Positions 55,600-64,000 of a stretch of 64,000 nt of DNA are shown here, one piece after another (the stretch's first letter is position 1; the number at the start of each line of letters is the position of its first letter). Below the pieces are notes generated by a model. The model was given only the letters and a program-made list of their open reading frames with translations. It made no database searches and had not been told where the DNA came from. The position numbers were made by a program, and so were the translations under genes. The stretch spans positions 40,043-104,042 of the forward strand of contig DIRP01000018.1 in NCBI GenBank assembly GCA_002427525.1. The letters are read 5' to 3'. This stretch comes from Bacteroidales bacterium UBA5433. GTDB lineage: Bacteria; Bacteroidota; Bacteroidia; Bacteroidales; UBA932.

Positions 55600-57165
55600 T
55601 TAATCTACCAGGGCCTCGTAATCAGCATCCAGGCGGCTGTTGTTAATAAAGTCGAATTGGGCAAGTGCCCGCAGTTCGTAATAATACCTCCAGTAATTAA
55701 ACAAAGCCTGGACAAACCCAACACGGGCTTCGTCCCTGTCCAGCTGGGCATTGTTCATATCTGTTACTGTAATTTTGTCAATCAGGTACCGCTGTTTGGC
55801 TACGTCGTACCTCTTTTGGGCAATGGTATCTGCTTTGGCAGCAATTAAAAACTGCTGTCCCTGCATATTGAATTGACGTACATTCAGAATAATATCCTGT
55901 TCAAAATCCTGCCTTGACTGCTCCACTTGCCGCTGTACCAGTTCCTGGTTGCTCTGGGCCATCTTTACCATTCCCCTTCCTTTGCCCCAGTCAAGAATAG
56001 GTACCGTCAAGCCAATACTTACGGTTTGCATATCCCTTGGGTCTTTATAGGAGTCAAACAGGCCTGTTGCCTGCTGGTTTAACCCAAATGCCACATTTAA
56101 GTTGGCCTGGAATCCCCGGTTTGCCTTTTGTTGCGCTACATTCTTTTGTGCCTCAATCAACTGGCGTTCGTAAGAAACCAAGTCCGGATTGTTATCAAAC
56201 GCCAGCTGCAGTACCTGTTCCAAATCCAGGATGACATCGGGAATCTCATCGGGAATAATGATGTTGATTTTGACACGTTCTGTAAAACCCAGGTAAGAAC
56301 GCAGCCTGTTTTCTGTATTATCAAGATTCAATCTGTTTTCATTCAGGGTTTTAAGAGCATTCTGGAAAGCAAGTTCAGATTGGAGCAGGTCGTTTTCTCC
56401 AATAGTCCCCAGTTCGTACCGTCCCGATGCAATGTTGTATAAGGTATCGTTGTTTGCGTGGTTGAATTCTGCAATAGTCAGCCGTTGCTGTGCAATAGCC
56501 ATGTTGAAGAAAAGCTGGATGGCACGCTGGTTGACATTCTCCATGTTTTTGATGTAGTTGCGCTTGGCTTCTTCGTATTTTAAAGGAGAAATTTTTCGGT
56601 CCCACTTCATCTCATTGATCCCAAAAATGGATTGTGACAACCTGACATTCAGTGCTGTCGAAAGGTACTCCGTACTTTGGTGGTTGTTGAATGATCCGCT
56701 AAAGCGGTCGGTTCTCTGCAACGATGAGCTGATTGAAACCGTCCCCCCGGTAGGCAGGTTTTGCCGTATTGTCAAGCCGCCGCTAAAGACGTTGTAGAAC
56801 TCAGATGAATAATCGTGCCGGACTTCCCCTGTCTCGGGATCTATACTGGTTACGTCTACAATCCTGCGTGAGAATTCAGGCAGTTGTGAAGTAAACATCA
56901 GGTTGGGAAGGAAATTGGCTTTGTAGGACCTGTATTCCCAGTACCCCACCTGGAACGTATTTCGGGCACGTAATGCTTCGTTGGACTGTGTTGCTGCCAG
57001 GTGCAGCACTTCTTCCAGCGTCAGGTTGTACGTATGTTGTACGTATTCCGGTGAGCCCGGATTTGCTGTTGTTTCTTGTAGTTGTGCATGAAGTACCTGT
57101 GCTGAAAAGAAAAGACAGATAAAAGACACAAAGAGTACTGTATTGGCTTTTAAAAAATTATTCAT
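55600..57165 (-). CDS. TolC family outer membrane efflux protein
   Basis: A 521-residue outer membrane factor with a signal peptide (MNNFLKANTVLFVSF...AQVLHAQ). The two helical repeats of TolC are visible: LTLEEVLHLAATQSNEALRARN and LEQVLQLAFDNNPDLVSYERQLIEAQKNVAQQKAN, plus SIGLTVPILDWGKGRGMV. It forms the outer-membrane channel for the MacA/MacB-like pair upstream. ATG 57165 overlaps the permease gene by eight bases; a longer frame upstream has no signal-like sequence of its own and would overlap the permease by 170 bases. Confidence 0.93.
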   Translation of the reverse strand: MNNFLKANTVLFVSFICLFFSAQVLHAQLQETTANPGSPEYVQHTYNLTLEEVLHLAATQSNEALRARNTFQVGYWEYRSYKANFLPNLMFTSQLPEFSRRIVDVTSIDPETGEVRHDYSSEFYNVFSGGLTIRQNLPTGGTVSISSSLQRTDRFSGSFNNHQSTEYLSTALNVRLSQSIFGINEMKWDRKISPLKYEEAKRNYIKNMENVNQRAIQLFFNMAIAQQRLTIAEFNHANNDTLYNIASGRYELGTIGENDLLQSELAFQNALKTLNENRLNLDNTENRLRSYLGFTERVKINIIIPDEIPDVILDLEQVLQLAFDNNPDLVSYERQLIEAQKNVAQQKANRGFQANLNVAFGLNQQATGLFDSYKDPRDMQTVSIGLTVPILDWGKGRGMVKMAQSNQELVQRQVEQSRQDFEQDIILNVRQFNMQGQQFLIAAKADTIAQKRYDVAKQRYLIDKITVTDMNNAQLDRDEARVGFVQALFNYWRYYYELRALAQFDFINNSRLDADYEALVD

Positions 57166-58612
57166 ATCTGAGAGATTCAATAGGATCGCGTTCTGCTGCG
57201 CGTTTGGCCGGTGAATATCCAAAAATAACACCAACGGCAGCCGAAACACCAAATGAAATAACAATGGATGAAAAAGAAACAATGGTAGTAATGCCAAAGA
57301 AGGATTTGATAACAAAGGACAGCACCACGCCAACCACTATACCAATGGCTCCTCCCGCCACACTTATAAGGATAGCCTCTGACAGGAATTGAGCAATTAC
57401 GTCTGCTTTTTTAGCTCCAATGGCCAGACGGGTACCAATTTCTTTGGTACGCTCCATGACAGAGGCAAACATGATATTCATAATACCAATACCTCCCACA
57501 AGCAGGGAAATGCCGGCAATGGCACCCAATACTATATTGAAAATATCCTTGGTGCGTTGTTGTTGTTTAAGCAGCAATTCCGGGACGGTCACTTCAAAAT
57601 CCGGTACGCCCTGGTGACGACGTCGGAGCATGCGCGTAATAACTTCCTGAGACGAGGTAAGTTCATCGGTTTCGTTTACCTGTACGGTAATCCTGTCCAA
57701 TTGGTGGTAATTGGTACTGCCGGAAGATGATGTGGAAGAGGTTGTGCTAACAACAATGCGCCTTCCACCACCTCCTCCTCCCATAACAAAGCCCCCTCCG
57801 GATGAAGCCGGGTTGGTAACGGCCAGGGCCCTGTTTTCCTGCCGCAGCAACATCGTTCTTATGGGAATGAACACCTGGTCGTCGTAGCCCTGCATACCCA
57901 TACTTTCCGCCCCAATGGTTCCCAGCGATCCCGACCGTGCTGTAGAAGCCGTACCGGAAGATTCGTCGTCGTCCACGGGTTTTGTGGCTCCCGAGGCACT
58001 TTGTTCCAGTACACCAATTACCTTCACCCAGTTGGCACCAAATTTAATAAAATGCCCCAGGGGATCGTTTTGCTGAAAGAACCGGGTTTTTACATTGTGT
58101 CCTATAATACAGACAGCCATGGAGTTCAGTTCCTGCTCCGGGCTGAAAAATTCACCGGATTCCAGTTCAATGCTGTACAGATTAAAATATTCCGAGGTTA
58201 CACCAAGTACTTTTGCCGGTTGACGAACGCCGCTGTAAGTGATGTAGGTAAATACGCTGACTTCAGGAGAAACGTGCTTTACCGAAGGAAGAACCTGCCG
58301 GATGGCTTCTGCATCTGAAAGCCGCAGTCCCGGTGAAAACTTTTTCGCCTGGCTTGCTGACGAATTGCCGGTATCTTCGTCCACATCTTCTACTGTGGCA
58401 GGAAGGATAACGATGTTGTTTACACCCACCATTTTGATCTGGTCCAGAATTTCCTGCTGGGCCCCGTTCCCAATGGCTAACATACTGATAACGGCTCCTA
58501 CACCAAATACAATACCCAAAGCGGTAAGAAAGCTTTTCAGTCTGTTGCTGATGATGGATTCAACCGCTATGAGTATGTCGTGTAAGTACCTGTTTATGAA
58601 AAAAACCTTCAT
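57158..58612 (-). CDS. MacB-type ABC permease without ATPase domain
   Basis: A 484-residue permease of the FtsX/MacB fold: first membrane segment about 27-48 (SFLTALGIVFGVGAVISMLAI), a large periplasmic domain, and three C-terminal segments in IAGISLLVGGIGIMNIMFASVMERTKEIGTRLAIGAKK...VIFGYSPAKRAAERDPIESLRYE. Classical MacB fuses this to an N-terminal ATPase, absent here. The periplasmic part has unusual Gly/Ser stretches (GTASTARSGSLG; FVMGGGGGGRR; STTSSTSSSGSTN). Middle gene of the macA-permease-tolC operon. The ATPase must be encoded elsewhere; 2210-2923 is a candidate. Confidence 0.92.
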   Translation of the reverse strand: MKVFFINRYLHDILIAVESIISNRLKSFLTALGIVFGVGAVISMLAIGNGAQQEILDQIKMVGVNNIVILPATVEDVDEDTGNSSASQAKKFSPGLRLSDAEAIRQVLPSVKHVSPEVSVFTYITYSGVRQPAKVLGVTSEYFNLYSIELESGEFFSPEQELNSMAVCIIGHNVKTRFFQQNDPLGHFIKFGANWVKVIGVLEQSASGATKPVDDDESSGTASTARSGSLGTIGAESMGMQGYDDQVFIPIRTMLLRQENRALAVTNPASSGGGFVMGGGGGGRRIVVSTTSSTSSSGSTNYHQLDRITVQVNETDELTSSQEVITRMLRRRHQGVPDFEVTVPELLLKQQQRTKDIFNIVLGAIAGISLLVGGIGIMNIMFASVMERTKEIGTRLAIGAKKADVIAQFLSEAILISVAGGAIGIVVGVVLSFVIKSFFGITTIVSFSSIVISFGVSAAVGVIFGYSPAKRAAERDPIESLRYE

Positions 58613-58614
58613 AA

Positions 58615-60069
58615 CTATTCAGCTTTTTTCTGTTGCACGTTTGCCGGAGGTGTTCCGGGTTGCATATTTGCCGGAGGTGTTCCGGGTGTCATGCCTTCCG
58701 GTCGCACTCCGGGTGTCATGGTCATGCGGCGTTGGCCTCTGCCTTTTTCCTGCTCGGCTTTCTTTTTTTCGGCCTCGGCCTGCTCTTCTGCTTCTTTTTT
58801 CAGTCGGTTTTTAATAATAGGAATCAATTCTTCTCCCTGCAGTTTAAACCGGGTTGGGTTTTGTGGCAACGATAAGTACAGTTCATCTCCCGCTTGTAAT
58901 CCACGTTCAATAACCGTGAAGTTTTCGTTTGAGGGACCTTTGACTACTACCTGACGGGTTCCATTGGTCTTATATACATAGGTAATGCTGTCCCTTTCAA
59001 AAATGGTTTCAGAAGGAACAAACACAGCAGAATCAAGAGAGGCTGTAATGATTTTATTGCTGGTGGTCATCGCCGGGCGCAGGATTTCATCTTCTCCGTC
59101 CACCTTTATAATAACCTCAAATACTTTGGCATCGGCATTTTTGAGCTGTTCCCCAATGTTGGATACTTCTTTAACTACTCCCGTATAACTCTTTTCCGGA
59201 AAAGCATCTACGCCTATGCGTACCAGTTGTCCCGGTTTTACTTTAGAAATGTCAATTTCATTGACGTACGTTTTGGACAACATGTTGCTCAGGTCGGGGA
59301 GGGTGGCTACCACCAGGTCCCAACCGCTGATGGAAGAGCCAATGCGGCGTTTTTCACCGCTCCAGTCGCGAAAATAAATAACCATGCCGTCGGTAGGAGC
59401 ATAGATAGTGAAATTGCTGAGCACTTCCCGCAACTCGTCCAGCTGCCTTCTCTTTCTGTTCAGCTCAATAAGAACGTCATTCACGGTAGCCTGCGCTTGC
59501 TCTACTTTCAGGTCGTAATTGTTGAGTGACTGCTCGTGGGAACGTTCTGCTTTTTCCAGGTTGTTTAGATATTGCCTTTGTGTTGCGGGGGGTTCGTAGA
59601 TGGATTGTTCTACGGCAATCCTGGCTTCTTCTATATTGAATTTCTGGTTCTCTATATCATCGCGCAATCCTTTAAGAGTCAGGGAGGTGTCAAGCAATGT
59701 CCTGTCGTATTTTCCTTGCAGGGCTTCGTATTCGTCTTCAAGGTCCTTTAGCGAATTGTCTGCCGAAGTCCTGTCCAGCATGGCCACGTAATCTCCTTTT
59801 CTCACCACGGTGCCTTCCGGGACAAGGTCCTGTATTTTGATTTCACCCAGGCGGACGTTTCTGGCCCTCATACCGGTTGGCGCCTCAATCTTTATATTGC
59901 TTTCTGCTTCAAGTTCTCCTGTAGTAGTCACAATGATTTCAAACAGTCCTTTCTGTGCTTTGACTACCTGAGGTTTGTAAGCATCTTTCTTGTTTGAAGT
60001 AAGAACAATGATAAGTATAATGGCAACAACGGCCACAGAACTCAAAATGATGATATGCTTCTTTTTCAT
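58615..60069 (-). CDS. MacA-type periplasmic adaptor (membrane fusion) protein
   Basis: A 484-residue adaptor linking the permease to TolC. N-terminal membrane anchor (HIIILSSVAVVAIILIIVLTS), lipoyl halves (GELEAESNIKIEAPTGMRARN and FTIYAPTDGMVIYF), a long helical hairpin (about 95-215), and a beta-barrel domain (LVRIGVDAFPEKSYTGVVKEVSNIG). The last 45 residues are charged and then Met/Pro-rich with a repeat (TPGTPPANMQPGTPPANVQ), which is not part of the known fold. ATG 60069 lies 13 bases after a -7 box. First gene of the operon. Confidence 0.93.
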   Translation of the reverse strand: MKKKHIIILSSVAVVAIILIIVLTSNKKDAYKPQVVKAQKGLFEIIVTTTGELEAESNIKIEAPTGMRARNVRLGEIKIQDLVPEGTVVRKGDYVAMLDRTSADNSLKDLEDEYEALQGKYDRTLLDTSLTLKGLRDDIENQKFNIEEARIAVEQSIYEPPATQRQYLNNLEKAERSHEQSLNNYDLKVEQAQATVNDVLIELNRKRRQLDELREVLSNFTIYAPTDGMVIYFRDWSGEKRRIGSSISGWDLVVATLPDLSNMLSKTYVNEIDISKVKPGQLVRIGVDAFPEKSYTGVVKEVSNIGEQLKNADAKVFEVIIKVDGEDEILRPAMTTSNKIITASLDSAVFVPSETIFERDSITYVYKTNGTRQVVVKGPSNENFTVIERGLQAGDELYLSLPQNPTRFKLQGEELIPIIKNRLKKEAEEQAEAEKKKAEQEKGRGQRRMTMTPGVRPEGMTPGTPPANMQPGTPPANVQQKKAE

Positions 60070-60082
60070 ATTAAAAATTTGA

Positions 60083-60116
60083 CAAATGTACACATTTGAT
60101 GTGCAGGAACACAAAT
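60083..60116 (-). promoter_or_regulatory. promoter for the macA operon
   Basis: TACATTTG (60090-60083) matches the -7 consensus; TTTG (60116-60113) lies 22 bases upstream, slightly beyond the usual 19-21. Confidence 0.55.
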
Positions 60117-60137
60117 AGTTTAATACGTTAAAATAAT

Positions 60138-60168
60138 TTTGAGAGCAGAGAATAAATATTTATCTTTG
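60138..60168 (+). promoter_or_regulatory. promoter for tRNA-Phe
   Basis: TTTG (60138-60141), 19 bases, then TATCTTTG (60161-60168): an exact match to TTTG-N19-TAnnTTTG. The tRNA begins 16 bases later. This is the best-formed promoter in the window. Confidence 0.8.
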
Positions 60169-60184
60169 CAGGCCTCTTTAAAAA

Positions 60185-60257
60185 GGTGCCATAGCTCAGT
60201 TGGTAGAGCAAAGGACTGAAAATCCTTGTGTCCCTGGTTCGATTCCCGGTGGCACCA
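60185..60257 (+). tRNA. tRNA-Phe (anticodon GAA)
   Basis: A 73-base tRNA: acceptor GGTGCCA/TGGCACC, D-arm with GCTCAGTTGGTAGAGC, anticodon loop CTGAAAA (anticodon GAA), variable loop GTGTC and T-arm CCTGGTTCGATTCCCGG. Discriminator A73; CCA not encoded. It has its own promoter and terminator, so it is a single-gene unit. Confidence 0.98.
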
Positions 60258-60271
60258 CGCAGACGGCTAAG

Positions 60272-60306
60272 AAATCCCGGAAAACACTCCGGGATTTTCA
60301 TTTTTA
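60272..60306 (+). terminator. rho-independent terminator after tRNA-Phe
   Basis: AAATCCCGG (60272-60280) pairs perfectly with CCGGGATTT (60289-60297) around an eight-base loop, followed by a T-rich run (TTCATTTTT). Confidence 0.85.
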
Positions 60307-60324
60307 AGAATCATAATAATGAAT

Positions 60325-60332
60325 TAAATTTG
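60325..60332 (+). promoter_or_regulatory. -7 box and strong ribosome-binding site for eno
   Basis: TAAATTTG matches TAnnTTTG, 31 bases before the ATG. A purine-rich GGAGGA (60352-60357), seven bases before the ATG, is one of the few good Shine-Dalgarno sequences in the window and fits a highly expressed gene. Confidence 0.55.
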
Positions 60333-60360
60333 CAGGATACTATTCAATAATGGAGGATAA

Positions 60361-61647
<1,287 letters not shown>

Positions 61648-62445
61648 TTGGTAGACATACACACACATACGCACCACTCCACAGACAGCCGGATGGCTAT
61701 GGACAAAGCAGCGGAGACAATCCTGGAAAAAAAGATTTCCGGGATTTGTTTCACTGACCATTACGATTTTGACGCTCCGCATGACGCAAATCTTTTCACT
61801 TTTGATATAGAAGCCCAACAAAAAGAAATCGATGCGTTGCAGAAAAATTACCCGTCCCTGCTTGTGTTAAAAGGAGTAGAAATAGGGATTCAGCCCATTA
61901 GCCTTGACAATATCCGGGAACTAATGAGCAAGCATTCTTTTGATTTGGTTATAGCTTCCATGCACTTCGTCCGCGGCACGGATCCGTACCACGGCAATTT
62001 TTATGGACCGTACAATTACAAAGAAGCTTATTCCATATACCTGGAAGAGATTCTCTATTGTATAGAGCGTTTTCGGGATTACGACATATTGGGTCATTTT
62101 GATTACATTGCCAGGTACGCCCCTTATCCGGTACAGGAAATTTCAATGAAGACGTTTGGCGACATACTGGAACCCATATTGCAGTTGTTGGCTGAAGACG
62201 GCAAAACGTTAGAGATTAATACGAAAACATACCAGCAACAAAAACACGGAATTCCCGTTCTGGACTTAAACGTACTCAGGCGTTTCCGGGAACTGGGAGG
62301 GGAAGCCGTAGCGCTGGGATCGGATGCACACAAACCCGAGCGGCTGGGGGAACAATTTGGATATTATACCCAGGTGCTGAAAGATTGCGGATTCCGGTAC
62401 GGTATATTTTATAAGGAAAGAAAACCTCAATTTTTTAAATTGTAA
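61648..62445 (+). CDS. PHP-domain phosphatase, histidinol-phosphatase-like
   Basis: A 265-residue protein of the PHP family (trinuclear metal phosphatases such as HisJ/HisK). Metal motifs in order: HTHTHHSTDSRM, FTDHYDFDAPHD, LKGVEIGIQP, IASMHFVRG, LGHFDYIARY and LGSDAHKPERLG. It starts with TTG directly after the enolase TAA; no ATG precedes the metal motif. No other histidine genes are nearby, so it may act on another phosphoester. Likely co-transcribed with eno and the racemase-like gene (14 bases downstream). Confidence 0.88.
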   Translation: MVDIHTHTHHSTDSRMAMDKAAETILEKKISGICFTDHYDFDAPHDANLFTFDIEAQQKEIDALQKNYPSLLVLKGVEIGIQPISLDNIRELMSKHSFDLVIASMHFVRGTDPYHGNFYGPYNYKEAYSIYLEEILYCIERFRDYDILGHFDYIARYAPYPVQEISMKTFGDILEPILQLLAEDGKTLEINTKTYQQQKHGIPVLDLNVLRRFRELGGEAVALGSDAHKPERLGEQFGYYTQVLKDCGFRYGIFYKERKPQFFKL

Positions 62446-62459
62446 TAGCCTATAGTCTT

Positions 62460-63824
62460 ATGAAAAAAACCACGTTGTTAGTTTGCCTGCTGGCTGTCAT
62501 TTCCTGTCAAACACAGCAAGAACAGCTTCCCGTTGTACAAGCGGCGTTGTACGATACATCCTCTGTTTATTATACAGATTTTTCTGCGTATCCGTCTGTC
62601 AGGAACTCCCTTCCCATCGGTGTCTTTGATTCAGGCACCGGCGGATTGACCGTGCTGGAAGCCATCATAGGCAGCCGGCTGCTGGACGGAGAAAATTACA
62701 TCTACCTGGGAGATCAGGCCAATATGCCCTACGGCAATTATGCGGCAGAAAACAAAACGGATTTCCTGAGGGAACTGATTATGAAAGACGCCTTCTTTTT
62801 GTTGGGGCAACAAATCAAAATTCTGGTAGTGGCTTGCAATACAGCAACCGCATACGGATTGGAAGACATCCGGGATTACCTGGAAAAAAGCAGTTCCGGA
62901 ATAAAAGCCATCGGGGTGATTCATGCCGGAGTAAATGCCACCCTGGATAGAATAAACTCCGAAGAAGACATGGCTGTGGGAGTTATGGCTACTACGGGAA
63001 CCATTGCCTCGGGAGGGTATGAAAACACCTTCCGCACCCTGGCTGCCCAACGCGGTTACCGGGGCCGCCTGCAAATAACCAACCGGGGTTCTTTTGGATT
63101 TGCCGAGGCCGTGGACGGCGAGAAAGACTTTGTAAATCCGGCCGTGCAAGCTCCCCGGGAGTCGTACAGAGGTCCGTCTTTGCACCACCCGGAATTTCCC
63201 ATCAACCGCGACTTGCTTGGAGCCTACAACTTTGATTATTCCAATGGCCGCATGTTGTGGGAGGGTAGTCCGGAAGACCCAACTGTGTTGCAATTGAACC
63301 ATGCGTCCAATTACGCCCGCTACCACCTGGTAAGTTTGGTTGAACAATTGCGGCAGGAAGAAAACCCCTTGCCGTTGCAATTCCTGGTGCTGGGCTGTAC
63401 GCACTATCCCTACCAAATGGAAGTTCTGGAAGAAACCCTTGCTTGGCTCAGGGATTATGAAGAAGAAGGCCTGTATCCTTACCGGGATATTATTGCTCCC
63501 CACGTAGAGATTATTGACCCTGCCCTGGAAACGGCCAGGGAACTGTATGACACCCTGTTGAAAGACAGCCTGCTTACTTTCGGGCTGGGTGCTTCAGAGG
63601 GGCGGTTCTTTATTTCTGTTCCGCTGCAAGACACTGCATCCTCGGAAAGATTGGATACGGCAGGCCGTTTTACGTATGCATACAAATACGGCCGCACGCC
63701 GGGTGTGTTCACCCAAGACGTCCTGGTAGTTCCCTTCTCCAAAGATGTGATTGACGCGGAAACCATCGGTCGGCTGAAATCGCTCCGCTACACGTGGCCG
63801 CTGTTGTGTTGGGAAGATAATTGA
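62460..63824 (+). CDS. glutamate-racemase-like (MurI family) lipoprotein
   Basis: A 454-residue protein. The N terminus MKKTTLLVCLLAVISC is a lipoprotein signal (Cys16). The body has the Asp/Glu racemase motifs of MurI: VFDSGTGGLTVLEAI (56-69), GDQANMPYG (84-92), the first catalytic cysteine in VACNTATA (C126) and the second in LGCTHYPY (C313). Cytosolic MurI is about 270 residues; here an inserted stretch of roughly 100 residues (about 205-305) and a C-terminal extension of about 90 make it longer. Export of a two-cysteine racemase is unusual. Whether it racemises glutamate, aspartate or a peptide-bound residue cannot be told. Third gene after eno and the PHP phosphatase. Confidence 0.85.
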   Translation: MKKTTLLVCLLAVISCQTQQEQLPVVQAALYDTSSVYYTDFSAYPSVRNSLPIGVFDSGTGGLTVLEAIIGSRLLDGENYIYLGDQANMPYGNYAAENKTDFLRELIMKDAFFLLGQQIKILVVACNTATAYGLEDIRDYLEKSSSGIKAIGVIHAGVNATLDRINSEEDMAVGVMATTGTIASGGYENTFRTLAAQRGYRGRLQITNRGSFGFAEAVDGEKDFVNPAVQAPRESYRGPSLHHPEFPINRDLLGAYNFDYSNGRMLWEGSPEDPTVLQLNHASNYARYHLVSLVEQLRQEENPLPLQFLVLGCTHYPYQMEVLEETLAWLRDYEEEGLYPYRDIIAPHVEIIDPALETARELYDTLLKDSLLTFGLGASEGRFFISVPLQDTASSERLDTAGRFTYAYKYGRTPGVFTQDVLVVPFSKDVIDAETIGRLKSLRYTWPLLCWEDN

Positions 63825-63896
63825 CACGTAAGAAGCACGTTTCTTTGACGGAAAATACGGAAAACACGAGAAACACGAGAAACAGCCCTTTTCGCC

Positions 63897-63993
63897 GAAG
63901 GGTAGTAAGTGCCTGCAAAGCGCCTATTCCCGCAACCCGCTATATATCTGCGCGTTAGCGCACCTTCTTCAAAACCACTACTTACTACCCTTC
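63897..63993. repeat. 14-bp perfect inverted repeat enclosing a small palindrome
   Basis: GAAGGGTAGTAAGT (63897-63910) and its exact reverse complement ACTTACTACCCTTC (63980-63993) flank 69 bases that contain a second hairpin, TGCGC-GTTA-GCGCA (63949-63962). Just upstream, AACACGAGAAACACGAG is a short direct repeat. No T-run follows the right arm inside the window. It could be a structured intergenic repeat or the end of an element beyond the edge. Confidence 0.6.
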
Positions 63994-64000
63994 ATGGAAA

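Overview
The window reads as core chromosome of a member of the Bacteroidales (phylum Bacteroidota). Support comes from several independent places: the Bacteroidota sigma-factor -7 box TAnnTTTG lies upstream of most first genes of transcription units; the division/cell-wall (dcw) cluster has the order mraZ-rsmH-ftsL-ftsI-murE-mraY-murD-ftsW-murG-murC-ftsQ-ftsA-ftsZ without murF or ddl; MraY carries a long insertion; and there are Bacteroidota-type small proteins (DUF2795, HsdR-N-like, TonB-like, ExbB with two ExbD). Genus cannot be read from the sequence. I see no phage, insertion sequence, CRISPR array or rRNA gene.

Layout. 1-12.0 kb: a Trk potassium gene, a cobalamin adenosyltransferase with an ABC ATPase, folE, a CCA-adding-type enzyme, an HsdR-N-like nuclease-fold protein divergent from holA, then a minus-strand operon natA-natB-two 5'-nucleotidase pieces-tdk-alr. 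12.02-12.45 kb: the only long gene-free stretch, with a 17-bp tandem repeat and a strong GC-rich hairpin. 12.45-18.7 kb: the ahcY-asnS-udk-tonB-like-hypothetical-rsmI-HhH operon. 18.8-24.2 kb: a LiaF-like/LytTR pair, an alkaline phosphatase lipoprotein, an exbB-exbD-exbD operon and tRNA-Ser(GGA). 24.3-32.4 kb: ansA, tatD, dprA, queA, truB, rfbC-like, an MFS permease and gltX, leading directly into the dcw cluster (32.4-47.2 kb). 47.3-55.6 kb: an M23 lipoprotein, lptB, dnaX, an M16 peptidase, a transglutaminase-like lipoprotein, efp and a GNAT-like protein. 55.6-60.1 kb: a macA-macB(permease)-tolC efflux operon. 60.1-64 kb: tRNA-Phe(GAA), eno, a PHP phosphatase and an exported glutamate-racemase-like lipoprotein.

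From about 6.5 to 47.2 kb every gene is on the minus strand, in tightly packed operons with many ATGA stop/start overlaps. Envelope building dominates: peptidoglycan precursors (alr, mur genes, mraY), septal synthesis (ftsI, ftsW, ftsQ, ftsL), LPS transport (lptB), peptidoglycan trimming (M23) and energised outer-membrane transport (exb). MurE has the DNPR motif of enzymes that add meso-diaminopimelate.

Most interesting points: (1) several -7 boxes lie only 3-6 bases from the start codon, which predicts leaderless mRNAs, most strikingly a symmetric back-to-back pair between the HsdR-N-like gene and holA; (2) a lipoprotein that keeps both catalytic-cysteine motifs of glutamate racemase (62460-63824); (3) an unassigned structured element at 12.06-12.28 kb; (4) every convergent gene pair shares or abuts its stop codons. 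No clear new multi-gene defence or biosynthetic system is visible. I could not run any search, so family assignments rest on recognisable motifs and lengths.
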